The notes under the pieces: model-generated
Told to the model about the DNA's origin: nothing
Database searches by the model: none
Seen by the model: only the letters and a program-made list of their open reading frames with translations
Position numbers and translations under genes: made by a program
Shown here: in pieces, positions 1 through 7,705 of the stretch
Layout: every line of letters starts with the position of its first letter
Position numbering within the stretch: the first letter of the stretch is position 1
Source of the DNA: Methanobacteriota archaeon
Lineage (GTDB): Archaea; Halobacteriota; Methanomicrobia; Methanomicrobiales; Methanomicrobiaceae
Assembly (NCBI GenBank): GCA_016841665.1
Contig: JAENYT010000013.1
Location: 1 to 42,254 of the forward strand
Direction of reading: 5' to 3'
DNA: 42,254 bases

Positions 1-527
1 TCCCTCTCCCGGAAGCCGGAACACGCAGGGCGCCACACATGCAGCACCCCGCAGCTCCTATGTCCTCACAGGGGAACAATGTAGGTGTCGATCGATATTA
101 AACCTTCCCCAGCTTCCGGAAACCGGCTGATATCTGCCGTTATATTATTGATTAGCATGCATATTTGATGCTTTATATCATTTTGGACCTCCTGCATGTT
201 CTATGGAGGCATTCTGGCGTGATGAACGCTTGTTATCTCTTTCGGTTGTCCATCGCATTCCCTGTTTGCCGGTGATAATGAAGGCCGGTACCGTCCTGGT
301 TCTAATCCGCTCATTCGCGTTCGGGCGCGAACATCGACGGAGCAGGAATCCCGGCCTCATTGTGGTGTACGTGGTCTCCCTGCAGGAATAGGTGCCCGCA
401 TTGTCGGGAAGGGCACGCTCATCCGCGTCGAAAGGCCAGCCATGATCTCCATGGGAGTCCCGCGCGCGTATATCCTGGTCCTGGAATGCGCGCCCCCTAC
501 AGATCGGTTCCGCGCACGTGCCCGGCG
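1..527. other. No recognisable gene
   Basis: About 530 bases with short open frames on both strands, none of which has a recognisable domain, a convincing ribosome binding site or archaeal-looking composition over its length. Two short related pieces containing the string CCGGAA occur near 8-21 and 110-124. I see no tRNA, CRISPR or transposase signature. A gene may continue from outside the left edge. Confidence 0.5.
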
Positions 528-537
528 AAAAAAAAAA
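528..537 (-). terminator. Oligo-T terminator after hisE
   Basis: A run of ten A on the plus strand reads as U10 in the minus-strand transcript, 50 bases past the hisE stop. Archaeal RNA polymerase commonly stops at such U tracts, so this probably ends the nusA-like/hisE transcript. No strong hairpin is needed or seen. Confidence 0.55.
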
Positions 538-587
538 TTGCAATCTGGCCTGTGGTGAACTGGCTGGTTCTGGTAGGAATCCTTTTG

Positions 588-881
588 TTATCTTCTTCTC
601 GATTCCAGTTCTTTGAAGACGTCATCCAGTTCGACATCAAGCGCTTTGAGCGCGATGAGTATATGGAAGAAGAGATCCGCGGTCTCAGAGACCGTTCTCT
701 CGTATGATGGATTTTTTGCGGCAAGGAGAAATTCGGTACATTCTTCCCCTACCTTTTCCAGGGCCTTGTCCGCGCCCTTCCTGTGGGTGAGAACCCTGCT
801 TACATACGACTCATCAGAAGGATTTGTTGCACGGTCGCCGATGACCTCCCAGAGTTCTTCAAGTATGCTGCACCTGCTCAT
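588..881 (-). CDS. hisE: Phosphoribosyl-ATP pyrophosphatase HisE
   Basis: This 97-residue protein is a full-length HisE, which hydrolyses phosphoribosyl-ATP to phosphoribosyl-AMP and pyrophosphate in the second step of histidine synthesis in the cytosol. The MazG-like all-alpha fold signature is clear: KVGEE near residues 42-46 and ETADLFFH near 66-73 supply the acidic metal ligands. The ATG at 881 lies inside the end of the upstream NusA-like gene (23-base overlap in another frame), so translation is probably coupled. No other his gene is in the window, as is usual in methanogens, where his genes are scattered. The downstream U10 tract marks the likely end of the transcript. Confidence 0.9.
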   Translation of the reverse strand: MSRCSILEELWEVIGDRATNPSDESYVSRVLTHRKGADKALEKVGEECTEFLLAAKNPSYERTVSETADLFFHILIALKALDVELDDVFKELESRRR

Positions 882-1401
882 TTCCCTCGTCTCTCCCCAA
901 TTCCTTTTCGACGATGATCTCCCCGATGTCTATCCCGAAAAATCGCTTGCTCAGTAATCTCGCCTTTTCGATATTTGCTCCGCCCTTTCCAATTGCAATG
1001 CCAAGATCGCCCTTTTTCCTGATAATGATGTCATATTTTCCTGTTGTTTCATCCTTTCTCAGTCCTCCCACTTCAACTGGTTTGAGGATGTGGGTGATGA
1101 AGGATGCTGGTTCGGGAGCTTCCTCAACCATCTCAATGCGCTTGCCGAGCACTCTTTGCATTTTTTTGATATTGTCTCCGTGTTTTCCGATGGCGATGCC
1201 CATATCGCCTTTTTTTATTACATATATCACACGGCCGAACTGGTCATCAATGATACAGTCTATTGCTGTTGATTTTGTGAGAATGCGCAATTCCTCAATA
1301 TATCTCCGTTCTTTAAATCCAAGTGTGCGATGCATTGTCAGATTCATAAATGGTTTGATTCGATCTTCCATTAAAGCTATGGGTTGTGTAAGAGATTTCA
1401 A
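859..1401 (-). CDS. NusA-like KH-domain transcription factor
   Basis: Archaeal NusA-like proteins are short, with only the two KH domains of bacterial NusA, and bind RNA. Both KH GxxG loops are present: AIGKHGDN in the first half and AIGKGGAN in the second, with the family phrase KARLLSKRFFGID near the end. Homologues usually start close to the residues GFKERRYIEEL, so a start at 1347 or 1335 would give the usual length of about 160. The 1401 start used here is a TTG directly after an AAAGGAG sequence, which is a good ribosome site with a short spacer and adds about 20 residues. NusA-like genes normally sit in the rpoA/rpsL-rpsG cluster. Here the gene is coupled to hisE, so it may be a second, divergent copy. 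Confidence 0.82.
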   Translation of the reverse strand: MKSLTQPIALMEDRIKPFMNLTMHRTLGFKERRYIEELRILTKSTAIDCIIDDQFGRVIYVIKKGDMGIAIGKHGDNIKKMQRVLGKRIEMVEEAPEPASFITHILKPVEVGGLRKDETTGKYDIIIRKKGDLGIAIGKGGANIEKARLLSKRFFGIDIGEIIVEKELGRDEGNEQVQHT

Positions 1402-1547
1402 ACGCTCCTTTGAAATTTGTCCATTGAAACCGTCAAATCAGGAAGTCCTCGCAATGCACATGGGGGGCTGATCACCAACACTTGCACCATGTGAAAATTC
1501 CTGAAAAATAATGAATAAAATATCATAAAATGAATAAAAAACGGCGA

Positions 1548-1560
1548 AATTATTTATTTT
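1548..1560 (+). promoter_or_regulatory. TATA box for DUF432-mscS operon
   Basis: The AT-rich string TATTTATTTT at 1551-1560 lies about 30-35 bases before the ATG at 1589, the right place for an archaeal TATA box with a leader of roughly ten bases. Just upstream, an 11-base direct repeat (AATGAATAAAA at 1510-1520 and 1529-1539, 19 bases apart) could be an operator or simple AT-rich sequence. Confidence 0.4.
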
Positions 1561-1588
1561 GCCTATACAGATAGTACGATGATAATCA

Positions 1589-2299
1589 ATGTTCGGGAGA
1601 CATGACTATTCGTTTCAGTACTCTAACGATCAAATAACCTTCGGACTTCAGCCGGATGGAGAATGTCACCGGTATTTCCGCGAAATGAAGGGCGGGAAGA
1701 GGATTGAAAAAAATGTCGTCTCTCAGCGGGGAAAGATTGTAGTCTGCCCCGTTGAACCGGTCAATCTTCCGGAACCAGTGGCCACCAACATGGAAATTGA
1801 GTTCGATCCCCTTTTTATGGAACCCTTCAGTAAAAAAACAATTTTTCTTACATTTCCCGTTGAAATCGGAGTATTTGTCGTGGCAAAAAAAGCGATCAAG
1901 GCGCTGGATATTTTTTCATTTGTTCCGCAGAAATATTCCCTGTACGGCCCTTCGAATGGAGGGGCGATTGCACGATGGGCATACAGCCCCATATATGAGG
2001 AAATACCCGGGGTCAATCCCCTCGAGTGCGGGGTAATCAAACTCACCGTACACAATACCACCAAAGAATGGGTTGAAGTTTCCTGTGCACTCTTTGATGC
2101 GTTCAGCATGAAGTTATACTACTCCAGTGAACTAGTCTCGATGACGGCGGTAATGCGGATCCTCTCCTCGAAGACGGCAGAAACCGAATTTTTCAAGGAA
2201 GCAGTGGTCGAAGGGATGAAAAAGTCCATCGAGTTCTACCTTGGCCGTGATATCCCTGTAGTCAAGCACAACGGCTTGATGGAGTGGGGGCTTGTATAA
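1589..2299 (+). CDS. DUF432 protein, partner of MscS
   Basis: This 236-residue protein belongs to DUF432, a family of unknown function found in archaea next to mechanosensitive channel genes. No signal peptide or membrane helix is visible, so it is probably cytosolic. The middle section is beta-rich, with phrases such as VEIGVFVVAKKAIKALDIFS and GGAIARWAYSP. The C-terminus (residues about 195-220) is predicted helical. Its stop codon overlaps the ATG of the MscS gene (TAATG), so the two are co-translated. The pairing suggests a cytosolic regulator or sensor of the channel, which is inference only; no biochemical role is established to my knowledge. Confidence 0.8.
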   Translation: MFGRHDYSFQYSNDQITFGLQPDGECHRYFREMKGGKRIEKNVVSQRGKIVVCPVEPVNLPEPVATNMEIEFDPLFMEPFSKKTIFLTFPVEIGVFVVAKKAIKALDIFSFVPQKYSLYGPSNGGAIARWAYSPIYEEIPGVNPLECGVIKLTVHNTTKEWVEVSCALFDAFSMKLYYSSELVSMTAVMRILSSKTAETEFFKEAVVEGMKKSIEFYLGRDIPVVKHNGLMEWGLV

Positions 2300-3165
2300 T
2301 GGTGATCGTAGAACGACTGCAGGAACTGCTCCAGGCACCGCTTTTCGGGACCTCCATCACTTTTGGCAACCTGCTGTGGCTGGTGGTGATCCTCGCGCTC
2401 TCCGTGATCATCGCCCGCGTCACCGTGACCAATCTGCGGCGCGCGCTCGAACACAAGATGTCGAAAAATGAACTGGAAATTCTCCTCAAAGTCATATACT
2501 TCACCATCGTCATTCTTGGAGTCGTCATTGCGTTGCCGAATATCATCGCCGATCTCTCCGGGCTTCTCGTGGCAGGCGGAATCCTGGGTATCATCATCGG
2601 TTTTGCGAGCCAGAGTGTGGTGTCGAATTTCGTCTCCGGGCTTTTCCTGATGGTGGAACAGCCGGTAAAGATCGGTGACAACGTGAATGTGGGGGATATT
2701 TCCGGAAACGTGGAGGATATAAGCGTTCTCTCCACCACAGTGAAGACCTATGACGGCGTGTATGTGCGGATACCCAATGAGAAGGTGTTCAACTCCGAAA
2801 TAACAAATTACTGGGCGAATGTAGCGAGACGCTTTGATTATGTGGTGGGGATCCGATACCAGGATGATGCCGAAAAAGCTATCGGTATCATCAAAACTGT
2901 CCTCAAGGGTCATCCATTTGTCCTGAAAAAACCCTCTCCAACCCTTTATGTCGAAGAACTTGGAGATAATGGCGTCAATATCAATGTAAAGGTCTGGTCG
3001 CCTGCCAAGGTATGGTGGGATGTAAAGATTGAGCTCCTCTGGAAGATCAAGGTAGCACTCGAGGCGGAGGGTATCGAGATCCCCTTCCCGCAGCGTACTA
3101 TCTGGTTCCCGGAGGCCCTTCGCGTGGATACACGGTCTGGGGAAACAAACGGAAAGGAGCAATAA
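2299..3165 (+). CDS. mscS: Small-conductance mechanosensitive channel MscS
   Basis: This 288-residue inner-membrane channel releases solutes on hypo-osmotic shock. Three membrane segments are visible: residues about 18-40, 60-80 and the pore-lining third helix (GLLVAGGILGIIIGFASQSV). The family signature follows with VSGLFLMVEQPVKIGD, VGDISGNVEDI and the beta domain motif RIPNEKVFNSEITNY. The soluble C-terminal alpha-beta domain is complete. The ATG at 2299 overlaps the stop of the DUF432 gene. A GTG at 2284 would add five residues but is less likely. Length fits the minimal MscS type. Confidence 0.93.
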   Translation: MVIVERLQELLQAPLFGTSITFGNLLWLVVILALSVIIARVTVTNLRRALEHKMSKNELEILLKVIYFTIVILGVVIALPNIIADLSGLLVAGGILGIIIGFASQSVVSNFVSGLFLMVEQPVKIGDNVNVGDISGNVEDISVLSTTVKTYDGVYVRIPNEKVFNSEITNYWANVARRFDYVVGIRYQDDAEKAIGIIKTVLKGHPFVLKKPSPTLYVEELGDNGVNINVKVWSPAKVWWDVKIELLWKIKVALEAEGIEIPFPQRTIWFPEALRVDTRSGETNGKEQ

Positions 3166-3225
3166 ATCTCTTTTTGAAAAATCGATTGGCGGATGAGGGT
3201 TTCTGGACCGATCCTGCCTCCAGGC

Positions 3226-3888
3226 TTAAAGCGTGTGCACCTTTCCCGCCCCCCCGGGCACATAGGCATCGGGGTTCTTCTCGATGATTGCCTCCAACCC
3301 CCGAGTGCAGTGCGAGGCCGAGATATAGGAAAGGGAAGTGAGTGCTTCGATGTCATCTGCAGACACGGTGTGGAATCCTCCCATGGCTCCCCATACGTCT
3401 CCCTTCGATGAAGCATCACGCAGAATGGTTCCGATGTGCGGGTGTGCGCATCCGGTAATGATGAAAAGCCCTCTTCGAGATGTTATCGCAAGCGATTGCT
3501 CGATGATCGCATCCCCAAGCGGCCCGGTGGTTGCGATGGCATCGGTGATCTCTGTCCACCCCTCGACAAACACCGGCGTCGCATACCGATCCACGAGGCC
3601 AAGCGTCTCAGCTGAAAAAGCCCGCAAAACATACACCTTTGGCGATGCGCCCGCCTCAAAAAGGGCTGGTAATCCTCCATTGTGGTCCCAGTGATCATGA
3701 GAAAGCACAAGCACCTCCAGATCCCGGGGCTCGATCCCGAGTTTTTGCATGTTTGAGAGCAGTATCCGCCCATCACCACCGGTATCGAACAGCAATCTCG
3801 CATCTTCGATATAGCAGGAAAACCCCCATTCCGGCGTGAGTTCAGGATTATGGAGGAAGTTGTTATAGACCTCTGTCACCGTGACCAT
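3226..3888 (-). CDS. MBL-fold metallohydrolase, COG1237 type
   Basis: A 220-residue metallo-beta-lactamase fold hydrolase of the group often labelled 7,8-dihydropterin-6-yl-methyl-4-(beta-D-ribofuranosyl)aminobenzene 5'-phosphate synthase-like (COG1237). The metal-binding motif SHDHWDHNGG is intact, with FDTGGDG before it, the distal ligand in TGCAHPHIG and a final histidine in ISASHCT. True RFA-P synthase makes the methanopterin precursor, but COG1237 members are diverse and the exact substrate cannot be told here. The start was chosen at the ATG giving MVTVTEVYNN, because the 15 residues before it do not look like family sequence. It is convergent with mscS, with a 60-base gap. Confidence 0.8.
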   Translation of the reverse strand: MVTVTEVYNNFLHNPELTPEWGFSCYIEDARLLFDTGGDGRILLSNMQKLGIEPRDLEVLVLSHDHWDHNGGLPALFEAGASPKVYVLRAFSAETLGLVDRYATPVFVEGWTEITDAIATTGPLGDAIIEQSLAITSRRGLFIITGCAHPHIGTILRDASSKGDVWGAMGGFHTVSADDIEALTSLSYISASHCTRGLEAIIEKNPDAYVPGGAGKVHTL

Positions 3889-4070
3889 TGCTGATGTCGT
3901 CTCCTGTACCGGCATATGGCGCCGCGCCACCATGTACCTGTTGGATCACTGCAGGCGTGGCAGGATCTGTTCATGCCTCTCCCAAACCACCGAACGCAGA
4001 CCCCAATCGTTTTGCGCCGTCAAAAAGTCGGCTGGAGATGCAGGACCGGAAAAATGTGGGGAGTGTGGTT

Positions 4071-4814
4071 CTACCCGATACGGTAGGTGATGCTCACGGT
4101 TGCTATGACATCGACATCTGTCGGCTCGATCGGCGTGGGCACCGCCTGGGCCGTATCATACGCATATGCGGCCTCTGCGTAACGGTAGGGGGGAACGGTT
4201 CCTCCTACCTGGATCTCCTTCACCCCGAGGATGGCAAGATCCATTGCGGTGGTGACAGCTTCAGCATCGCTGCGTGCATTCTGGACCGCCTTTGCAAGGG
4301 CTTCTGATCGGAGTTCGGCGGATTTCTCATCGCTGAGGCCGAAAGAGAGATAGTTCACCCGGTCTGCACCGGATGCGACGGCGAGATCGATGACCTCGCC
4401 GACCCTGTCGATCTCATCGAGGGAGACCAGAAGGGTGTTGCTCACGCGGTAGTATTTGACCTGGTTGCCCCAGGGCATGGAACTCGAGACTGGTTTGTCG
4501 TCGTACACAGGGTAAATCGAATATCCGGTTGTGCTCAGGTTGTCTGCAGGAATACCCGCTGCTTTGAGCGCATTCATTACCTCTGTCATGCGTGCGGCGT
4601 TTCCCCTTTGCGCCGTCTTCACGTCGGTGTGTTCCGTTTCCACGGCAAGGGATATTTCCGCCTGATCCGGGCTGGTGGTCACCGTTCCTGTCCCGCTGAC
4701 ATGGATGACCTGATCGTCACAAGGCTCCGCCTGGGCTGCACCCGGAGCGAAGACCGCGGTGCAGATCACCAGCAGCACGGCCATGAAAAGGGCAAGGTTC
4801 ACTTTAATTGCCAT
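4071..4814 (-). CDS. Exported SIMPL (DUF541) domain protein
   Basis: This 247-residue protein has a signal peptide (MAIKVNLALF then a long hydrophobic stretch, cleavage probably after AQA near residue 30) and one SIMPL/DUF541 domain, the family of YggE and BP26/OMP28. The conserved start of the domain, VSGTGTVTTSPDQAEISLAV, is clear, as is the conserved end, VTATVSITYRI-like. Family members are secreted or periplasmic, form ring-like oligomers in BP26 and are linked to oxidative stress in bacteria. The function in archaea is unknown. The next gene downstream on this strand is the MBL hydrolase, 182 bases away. The upstream ATG at 4841 is less likely because the signal peptide is already complete from 4814. 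Confidence 0.85.
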   Translation of the reverse strand: MAIKVNLALFMAVLLVICTAVFAPGAAQAEPCDDQVIHVSGTGTVTTSPDQAEISLAVETEHTDVKTAQRGNAARMTEVMNALKAAGIPADNLSTTGYSIYPVYDDKPVSSSMPWGNQVKYYRVSNTLLVSLDEIDRVGEVIDLAVASGADRVNYLSFGLSDEKSAELRSEALAKAVQNARSDAEAVTTAMDLAILGVKEIQVGGTVPPYRYAEAAYAYDTAQAVPTPIEPTDVDVIATVSITYRIG

Positions 4815-4980
4815 GCGAATATGATTGGTTTTGCACATCAAAAGCCTACCTTTGACTGCGAATTTTTTCGTAATTATTGGTTATTTTTCCGCGATTGCAG
4901 GGATTCATGCGGTGTGTCCTGCAGTCGGTGCAATGAAACGTTGTGGCATGCATTTTCTCTTCGCGCTTCGCAATTCCCCC

Positions 4981-5604
4981 TCACCTGCTGAGCGAACTGA
5001 CCAGGCGGGCGATCAGGACGGCGATATACAGCTGGCCTATCACCGCCTCAAACATGGCCATCGATTCCGTCACCGGGATAAGAGGTGTGATATCGCCGTA
5101 GCCAAGCGTGGTGAGCGTGACAAAACTGAAGTAGAGGTATGCCGTCTCACTGTGCACATTTTGAAGTGCGCCGGGAATGAGGGTGTCGACAAACTGGTAG
5201 GACAACGCCCAGGTTATGCCCAGGGTAAGGTAGATGCCAATCGCGCCGAATATCGTGTCTCTGGTGATCCTGCCCGTCCCCAGCACAGCTGAAAGGAGAA
5301 AGAGGCAGAGAAGTGAGAAAAAGAGCATTGAGAAGAGCAAAGTATACAATTCCGAGGAAATGGATGCAATGTCGCTGACGATCCAACGGGCGAGGATAGC
5401 CGGGATGCCAATGATCATCGCAAGCACGAGAATGCCCCGATTGCGCTGCATTGCATGGATGCCTGAAAAAATGACGAGCGTAAACGCCGGTCGCAGGACG
5501 GTTTCGCCCTGCGCCGCCTGATCGGCGAAGGGAAACGCGATGAGAAGGAGGATGATTGAGAGCAGGAAGAGTAAAAACCTGTTCTCATAGAGGATTTCAT
5601 GCAT
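4981..5604 (-). CDS. Six-helix potassium-type ion channel
   Basis: A 207-residue membrane protein ending in a potassium-channel pore. The selectivity filter TTLGYGD near residue 170 is a perfect K+-channel signature, followed by the last helix (FEAVIGQLYIAVLIARLV). Four or five hydrophobic segments precede the pore, for example LLFLLSIILLLIAF and LLFSMLFFSLLCLFLL, so the layout resembles a six-helix channel rather than the two-helix KcsA type. There is no voltage-sensor arginine array, RCK or cyclic-nucleotide domain, and the protein ends six residues after the last helix. The ATG at 5604 has an AAAGAGG ribosome site six bases upstream; the ATGs at 5637 and 5670 do not. Confidence 0.85.
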   Translation of the reverse strand: MHEILYENRFLLFLLSIILLLIAFPFADQAAQGETVLRPAFTLVIFSGIHAMQRNRGILVLAMIIGIPAILARWIVSDIASISSELYTLLFSMLFFSLLCLFLLSAVLGTGRITRDTIFGAIGIYLTLGITWALSYQFVDTLIPGALQNVHSETAYLYFSFVTLTTLGYGDITPLIPVTESMAMFEAVIGQLYIAVLIARLVSSLSR

Positions 5605-5918
5605 TGTTATCCTCTTTCTGGGTTTTTCATGTCTCATGGAACCCTCATCCCGCTCCCGCCACGCGTGCATCTCACCTAATCAATCATTCTTTCCCCTTGC
5701 GGTGTGCGATTCGAATCATGGTTCGTGACGATTCACGTACGGCCAGTATCTGTTTAATATTATTTTGTGTAATTATATATTTCTGATATGGGAATCTTGC
5801 ATGTATGATGTTCCACACCATTGACACATGCGAGGAAATGGCAGAATAGATGCGTCCGGATGTTGTCTTGATAGATAGCCGGGAATAGGCGGCGAGGATG
5901 AATCCTGTTCGCCCCTGT
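5605..5918. other. Gap between ALDH and channel genes
   Basis: This stretch holds the upstream region of the channel gene. An AT-rich patch at 5755-5787 (ATATTATTTTGTGTAATTA) is a plausible promoter area for it. No coding potential or RNA gene is recognised. Confidence 0.35.
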
Positions 5919-7496
5919 TCAAAGACGTGTCTGCGCCTGTTCCCGCATATAAGAGAGCAGATAGTAGGGGCCTCCCACCCCGCGCCCCGTGGACCCGCTT
6001 CCCTTCCAGCCGCCAAAAGGCTGGGCGCCCGGCCATGCACCGCTGGTCGAGCCCCCCTCACGGTTGGCGTAGGTGACGCCGAAATGTACGTGGTCAAAGA
6101 AATATTCCACCTCACGTGGATTTTCTGAAAAAATACCTGCGGTAAGGCCGTATTCGGTATTGTTTGCCTGGTGGAGCGCCTCTTCAAGTGTGGTGAAGGT
6201 ATCGACGACGAGGAACGGCACGAAGAGCTCATCAGTGAAGAGGCGGTGTCCTCTCGGGATGCCGGTTACCACCGTCGGCGTGACATAGTAGCCTTTCGTG
6301 AACGCGCCTTCATTGAGGACTTTTCCACCGGTGATAATCGATCCGCCGTTTTTAATGTCATTTCTGGCCATTTCCACGGCATCCCTGTAGGTAGCCAATG
6401 CCGGTTCATTGATGAGGGGACCGATGAAGACATCCTTCTCTCGCGGGTCGCCGATCTCGAGCGCCTCAACACGCTCCTTCAGTGCATGGATGAACTGGGG
6501 GGCGACCTCGTTCTGGACATACACCCTCGATGTTGCACTGCATTTCTGCCCCCCGTATCCGAAGGCTGACCTGGTAATCCCTTCAACCGCCCTTGCCAGG
6601 TTCGCGCTTGACGTGACGATGGTGGGGTTCTTGCTTCCCATTTCTGAGACCACGGGCTTGGGGTAGGGTTGCCGCGAGATAAACTCGCGGTGAAGCCACA
6701 TCCCTACCTCCCGCGACCCGGTGAAGGCGATTCCGTCCACATCCGGGTGTGCCACGATCACATCACCGAAGGGGCCGCCGGGCCCGGTCACGATGTTCAG
6801 GACGCCGGGAGGAATGCCACACTGGATCAGAATCTGGTAGAGTTTCAGCCCTGAAAAGGGGGCCACGCTGGTGGGTTTGAAGACCACGGTATTGCCTGTG
6901 AGGAGTGCCGCGGAGGCCATGTTCGCGGCGAGCGCGATGGGAAAGTTGAACGGTGATATAACAGCCCAGAGGCCGTACGGGCGAAGCACACTCTGGCATT
7001 TTTCTCTGGGGTAGTTCGAGGTCAGGGGGAGCACGTAGCCTTCGTGTTGTTCATAGACATCGCAGTAGTAACGGAGGAAATCGATGGCCTCGCTCACTTC
7101 AGCAATGGCTTCGTACCGGTTTTTTCCCACCTCAAAGGTGATGAGGGCGGCAAGGAGGAACCTCTTCTGTTCGAGGTGATCGGCGGCATCCCGGAGTATG
7201 CGCACCCGCTCCCGCCAGTCCGTCTTCATCCACTCTGGCTGGGCCCGTTTTGCCTCCTCGATGGCTTTTTTCGCATCATCTTCATGCCCTTTCTGAAAAT
7301 ATCCGATGAGGATGTCGGTATCAATCGGTGACCTGACCTCGAATTCCACATTGGAAAAAAGTCCCCTCTCCCCGATAAACATCGGATGGTGCTGGCCGAA
7401 TTTTGCTGCTATCGATTCCAGTGCATCCTCATACTTCCCGTGGATGCTCTCATCTGCAAGAAGCGAGGTGTAGGTGATTTTTGTTCGCCCCGGCAT
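5919..7496 (-). CDS. Aldehyde dehydrogenase, P5C dehydrogenase type
   Basis: A 525-residue NAD(P)-dependent aldehyde dehydrogenase that most resembles L-glutamate-gamma-semialdehyde (1-pyrroline-5-carboxylate) dehydrogenase, which oxidises the semialdehyde to glutamate. The oxyanion asparagine is in SPFNFP (N184), the general base in SEMGSKN (E285) and the catalytic cysteine in GYGGQKCSATSR (C319). The GGQKCSA phrase and the C-terminal FGGWKGSG...GGPYYL are typical of the P5CDH/RocA branch, and the length fits that branch rather than the 480-residue ALDHs. The ATG at 7496 gives MPGRTKITY; the longer frame to 7568 adds a cysteine-rich leader without support. The aminotransferase just upstream on the same strand would supply the semialdehyde from ornithine. 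Confidence 0.87.
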   Translation of the reverse strand: MPGRTKITYTSLLADESIHGKYEDALESIAAKFGQHHPMFIGERGLFSNVEFEVRSPIDTDILIGYFQKGHEDDAKKAIEEAKRAQPEWMKTDWRERVRILRDAADHLEQKRFLLAALITFEVGKNRYEAIAEVSEAIDFLRYYCDVYEQHEGYVLPLTSNYPREKCQSVLRPYGLWAVISPFNFPIALAANMASAALLTGNTVVFKPTSVAPFSGLKLYQILIQCGIPPGVLNIVTGPGGPFGDVIVAHPDVDGIAFTGSREVGMWLHREFISRQPYPKPVVSEMGSKNPTIVTSSANLARAVEGITRSAFGYGGQKCSATSRVYVQNEVAPQFIHALKERVEALEIGDPREKDVFIGPLINEPALATYRDAVEMARNDIKNGGSIITGGKVLNEGAFTKGYYVTPTVVTGIPRGHRLFTDELFVPFLVVDTFTTLEEALHQANNTEYGLTAGIFSENPREVEYFFDHVHFGVTYANREGGSTSGAWPGAQPFGGWKGSGSTGRGVGGPYYLLSYMREQAQTRL

Positions 7497-7705
7497 GCAT
7501 ATTAACTCCCTGGCATATCTGCAGACAAAGCATCGGGAAGAGAGATGTGTTGAGTAATCCCTGTGCATATGCGGTGGTATGGTGCGTTACGGACGCGAAA
7601 GAACGCGTATTTTGCCTGTTTTCCGTCCTGATGCATGAAATCCCTTCGTTTCCGTGGTCTGCTGAAGGTTATTCTCATTTTATTGGTTTAAATATATATC
7701 TTTGG

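Noticed and set aside
2236-3162. 308-codon minus-strand frame opposite mscS
   Set aside because: The His/Asp-rich product is typical of antisense reading and mscS motifs are perfect on the plus strand.
5700-5730. Possible tRNA relic because of a GATTCGAATC string
   Set aside because: The string is a palindrome; no acceptor or anticodon stem can be built around it.
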